Shown in pieces: positions 31,779 through 33,331 of a stretch of 33,331 nt of DNA (position 1 is the first letter of the stretch; each line of letters opens with the position of its first letter). A program made the translations under genes and the position numbers. Source of the stretch: Spirochaetales bacterium (lineage in GTDB: Bacteria; Spirochaetota; Spirochaetia; Sphaerochaetales; Sphaerochaetaceae); contig JALEVV010000066.1 in the NCBI GenBank assembly GCA_022788185.1, forward strand, positions 1-33,331. Reading direction: 5' to 3'. A model generated the notes under the pieces. The model was not told the DNA's origin. It worked only from the letters and a program-made list of their open reading frames with translations, and ran no database searches.

Positions 31779-31786
31779 TTCCTCAT

Positions 31787-32914
31787 ATGTACGAGAACAT
31801 TGACAGATATATTGAGAAACTGATGACGAGCGCACCTGACATGCCGCTCTGGAATATTGAATCGATCAAGCAGGGAAAGAAGCCTGCCTGGAACTACATC
31901 GACGGATGCATGACCACGTCACTTCTGGAGATGTATAAGACCACAGGGGAGAGCAAGTACCTCGACTTCGTCGTCAACTTCGTCGACTACTATGTCTTCG
32001 AGGACGGCTCGATCAGGGGCTATGACCCGAAGAAGTTCTCCACCGATGACGTGTGTGAGAGCAGGATTCTCTTCGACCTCTATGCCTACACCGGGAAGGA
32101 GAAGTATCTCAAGGCCATTGAGCTTTCCTACTCCCAGATAAAGGAGCACCCCAGGACGAAGGAAGGCAATTTCTTCCACAAGGCGATCTACCATGATCAG
32201 GTGTGGCTGGACGGACTTTACATGATCCAGCCCTTCTATACCCGCTACATGACAGCCTTCGGCGGTAAGGACTACTCTGACATCGTGAGACAGTTCTCAA
32301 ATGTCAGGAAAATCATGTTCGATGAGAAGGCAAAGCTCTACTACCATGGATATGACTCCTCAAGAACGCTCTTCTGGGCCGATAAGGTAACGGGCCTGAG
32401 CCGTAACTTCTGGCTCCGCTCGATCGGCTGGTTCCTGGTCGGACTCATTGACGTGTACTCCTTCATGGCTGAGGACTGCGTAAGCGACCGTGAAGTAATC
32501 GCAGGAATCTTCCGTGAGGCAATTGACGGCATCCTTCTCTATCAGGATGCGGAGACGAAGATGTTCTGGCAGGTTCCCAACTTCCCGGGCAGGGAAGGCA
32601 ACTACATAGAGACCTCAGGCTCGGCAATGGTTGCATATGCACTTTTGAAGGGAGCACGCCTCGGTGTTCTTTCAGAGGATTACAGGTCCAAGGGACTGGA
32701 TGTCTTCAACGGAATCGTGAAGAACCGGATGTCCGCCGAAAACGGGGATCTTAACCTCCGTGGAATCTGTCTGGTGGCAGGTCTCGGACCAGAGAACAAC
32801 ACCCGCCGTGACGGAAGCTACGAATACTACATCTCCGAACCCGTCGTCGACAACGATGCCAAGGGTGTGGGGCCTTTCATAATGGCTTACACCGAAGTAA
32901 AGAAGATAAAGTGA
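31787..32914 (+). CDS. GH105 unsaturated glucuronyl/rhamnogalacturonyl hydrolase
   Basis: The ATG at 31787 starts the conserved part (MYENIDRYIEKLM); the longer frame from 31715 adds 24 low-complexity residues. The 375-residue protein matches the GH105 (alpha/alpha)6 barrel. It has WNYIDGCMTTSLLEMY, YHDQVWLDGLYM (about residues 137-149, with the catalytic Asp), HGYDSSRTLFWAD, and NFWLRSIGWFLVGL. These enzymes remove an unsaturated uronic acid from oligosaccharides made by pectin or rhamnogalacturonan lyases. No signal peptide is present, so it works in the cytoplasm on imported sugars. A terminator-like hairpin follows the stop codon. Confidence 0.88.
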   Translation: MYENIDRYIEKLMTSAPDMPLWNIESIKQGKKPAWNYIDGCMTTSLLEMYKTTGESKYLDFVVNFVDYYVFEDGSIRGYDPKKFSTDDVCESRILFDLYAYTGKEKYLKAIELSYSQIKEHPRTKEGNFFHKAIYHDQVWLDGLYMIQPFYTRYMTAFGGKDYSDIVRQFSNVRKIMFDEKAKLYYHGYDSSRTLFWADKVTGLSRNFWLRSIGWFLVGLIDVYSFMAEDCVSDREVIAGIFREAIDGILLYQDAETKMFWQVPNFPGREGNYIETSGSAMVAYALLKGARLGVLSEDYRSKGLDVFNGIVKNRMSAENGDLNLRGICLVAGLGPENNTRRDGSYEYYISEPVVDNDAKGVGPFIMAYTEVKKIK

Positions 32915-32923
32915 ATCATGTAA

Positions 32924-32950
32924 AAGGGTCAGTTATCTCTGCCCCTTCTT
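32924..32950 (+). terminator. Terminator after the GH105 gene
   Basis: AAGGGTCAG (32924-32932) pairs with CTGCCCCTT (32939-32947) with one mismatch and a 6-nt loop, followed by a T/C-rich stretch. It overlaps the 3' end of the AraC remnant on the other strand. Confidence 0.5.
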
Positions 32951-33150
32951 CTTTCTGAGGGGCTCATTCCCTTTCTCTGGCGGAAGGTCCTGGCAAAGTG
33001 GCTCATGTAGGAAAAGCCGCACATTCCTGCTATCTCGCTGATGGTCCTTTCAGTGGTTATGATAATGCGCTCTGCCTTATCAAGCCTCAGGGAAAGCAAG
33101 GGCATCACGAAAAGGGATGTGTTGAATATGAACGCCGTCCTGTTTCTCAC
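32929..33150 (-). pseudogene. AraC-family regulator remnant
   Basis: A 73-codon frame from GTG 33150 encodes only the end of an AraC/XylS DNA-binding domain: LRLDKAERIIITTERTISEI then AGMCGFSYMSHFARTFRQRK and GMSPSE. That is the second helix-turn-helix and the last helix of the first. The ligand domain and most of the first helix-turn-helix are missing, and the rhodanese gene occupies the space upstream. The frame overlaps the rhodanese stop by 3 bases (GTGA). It is best read as a truncated remnant, though a short coupled product cannot be excluded. Confidence 0.55.
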
Positions 33151-33331
33151 TTAACCGTCTTTCCTTTCCATGAGTTTATGCCGCCGAACTCGATAATGTC
33201 CGTGTACCCGAGAGCGGCAAGCTTTGAGGCTGCCTGCCGGCTCCTGTTTCCGCTCCTGCAGTAGACGAAGATCCTCTGATTTTTATCGGGAAGCTCCTCC
33301 GGCATATTCTTTCCGATAGTTTCGTTCGGTA
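33147..33331 (-). CDS. Rhodanese-like protein, C-terminal part
   Basis: The minus-strand frame is open at the right window edge and ends at TGA 33147-33149; 60 codons are visible. RIFVYCRSGNRSRQAASKLA followed by GYTDIIEFGGINSWKG is the classic end of a rhodanese domain, with the active-site Cys in CRSGNR. Such proteins transfer sulfur or bind persulfide. The N-terminal part lies outside the window. Confidence 0.85.
   Translation of the reverse strand, partial: PNETIGKNMPEELPDKNQRIFVYCRSGNRSRQAASKLAALGYTDIIEFGGINSWKGKTVK

Overview
The window is about 33 kb of a mid-GC bacterial chromosome, densely coding, with short intergenic gaps. A signal-peptide lipoprotein sits next to an outer-membrane beta-barrel protein, so the envelope is of the Gram-negative (diderm) type. 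Ferredoxin-type iron-sulfur proteins, HypA/HypB, a large flavin/iron-sulfur oxidoreductase and a pectin-type glycoside hydrolase suggest an anaerobic, probably gut-associated, carbohydrate-using organism. My best guess is a Spirochaetota member (Sphaerochaeta/Treponema-like), but no rRNA or marker gene in the window proves it. No rRNA, tRNA, CRISPR array, transposase or integrase was seen.

Layout. 1-2000: end of an amidohydrolase (8-oxoguanine deaminase type), a GNAT acetyltransferase, a small two-helix membrane protein and a broken second GNAT. 2004-4264 (minus): S41 peptidase lipoprotein and beta-barrel protein. 4434-6380: membrane-anchored EAL phosphodiesterase. 6435-7058: DJ-1/PfpI-like protein with a stop codon near its 5' end. 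7105-10804: MarR regulator plus an asymmetric heterodimeric ABC exporter. 10850-11841: ferredoxin-type pair. 11919-22690 is an accessory region: small unrecognised genes, an AT-rich PD-(D/E)XK nuclease, an interrupted DUF4143 ATPase preceded by three 23-bp direct repeats, a sigma factor followed by a one-TRD HsdS-like protein and a catalytically dead HsdM-like protein, a GDSL hydrolase, two small unrecognised proteins, and a DUF3990 toxin/HTH antitoxin pair with twin palindromic operators. 22755-26587 (minus): oxidoreductase-hypA-hypB operon. 26723-33331: MFS permease, TetM-like translation GTPase lacking the tetracycline-displacing loop, PfkB kinase, aspartate dehydrogenase, GH105 hydrolase, an AraC remnant and the end of a rhodanese.

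The most promising undescribed system is at 16690-19645. A sigma-70 family factor with a structured leader is followed by HsdS-like and HsdM-like genes. The HsdM-like protein keeps the family's overall order of segments but has lost the SAM-binding and NPPF motifs, and no HsdR is present. I read this as type I restriction-modification parts reused for sequence recognition or regulation. A second theme is gene decay by single nonsense codons: two clear cases (GNAT, DUF4143 ATPase), one probable (DJ-1/PfpI) and one possible (small minus-strand gene). A third is a shared promoter-like motif, T[C/A]ACnCTATA, in front of five small accessory genes.
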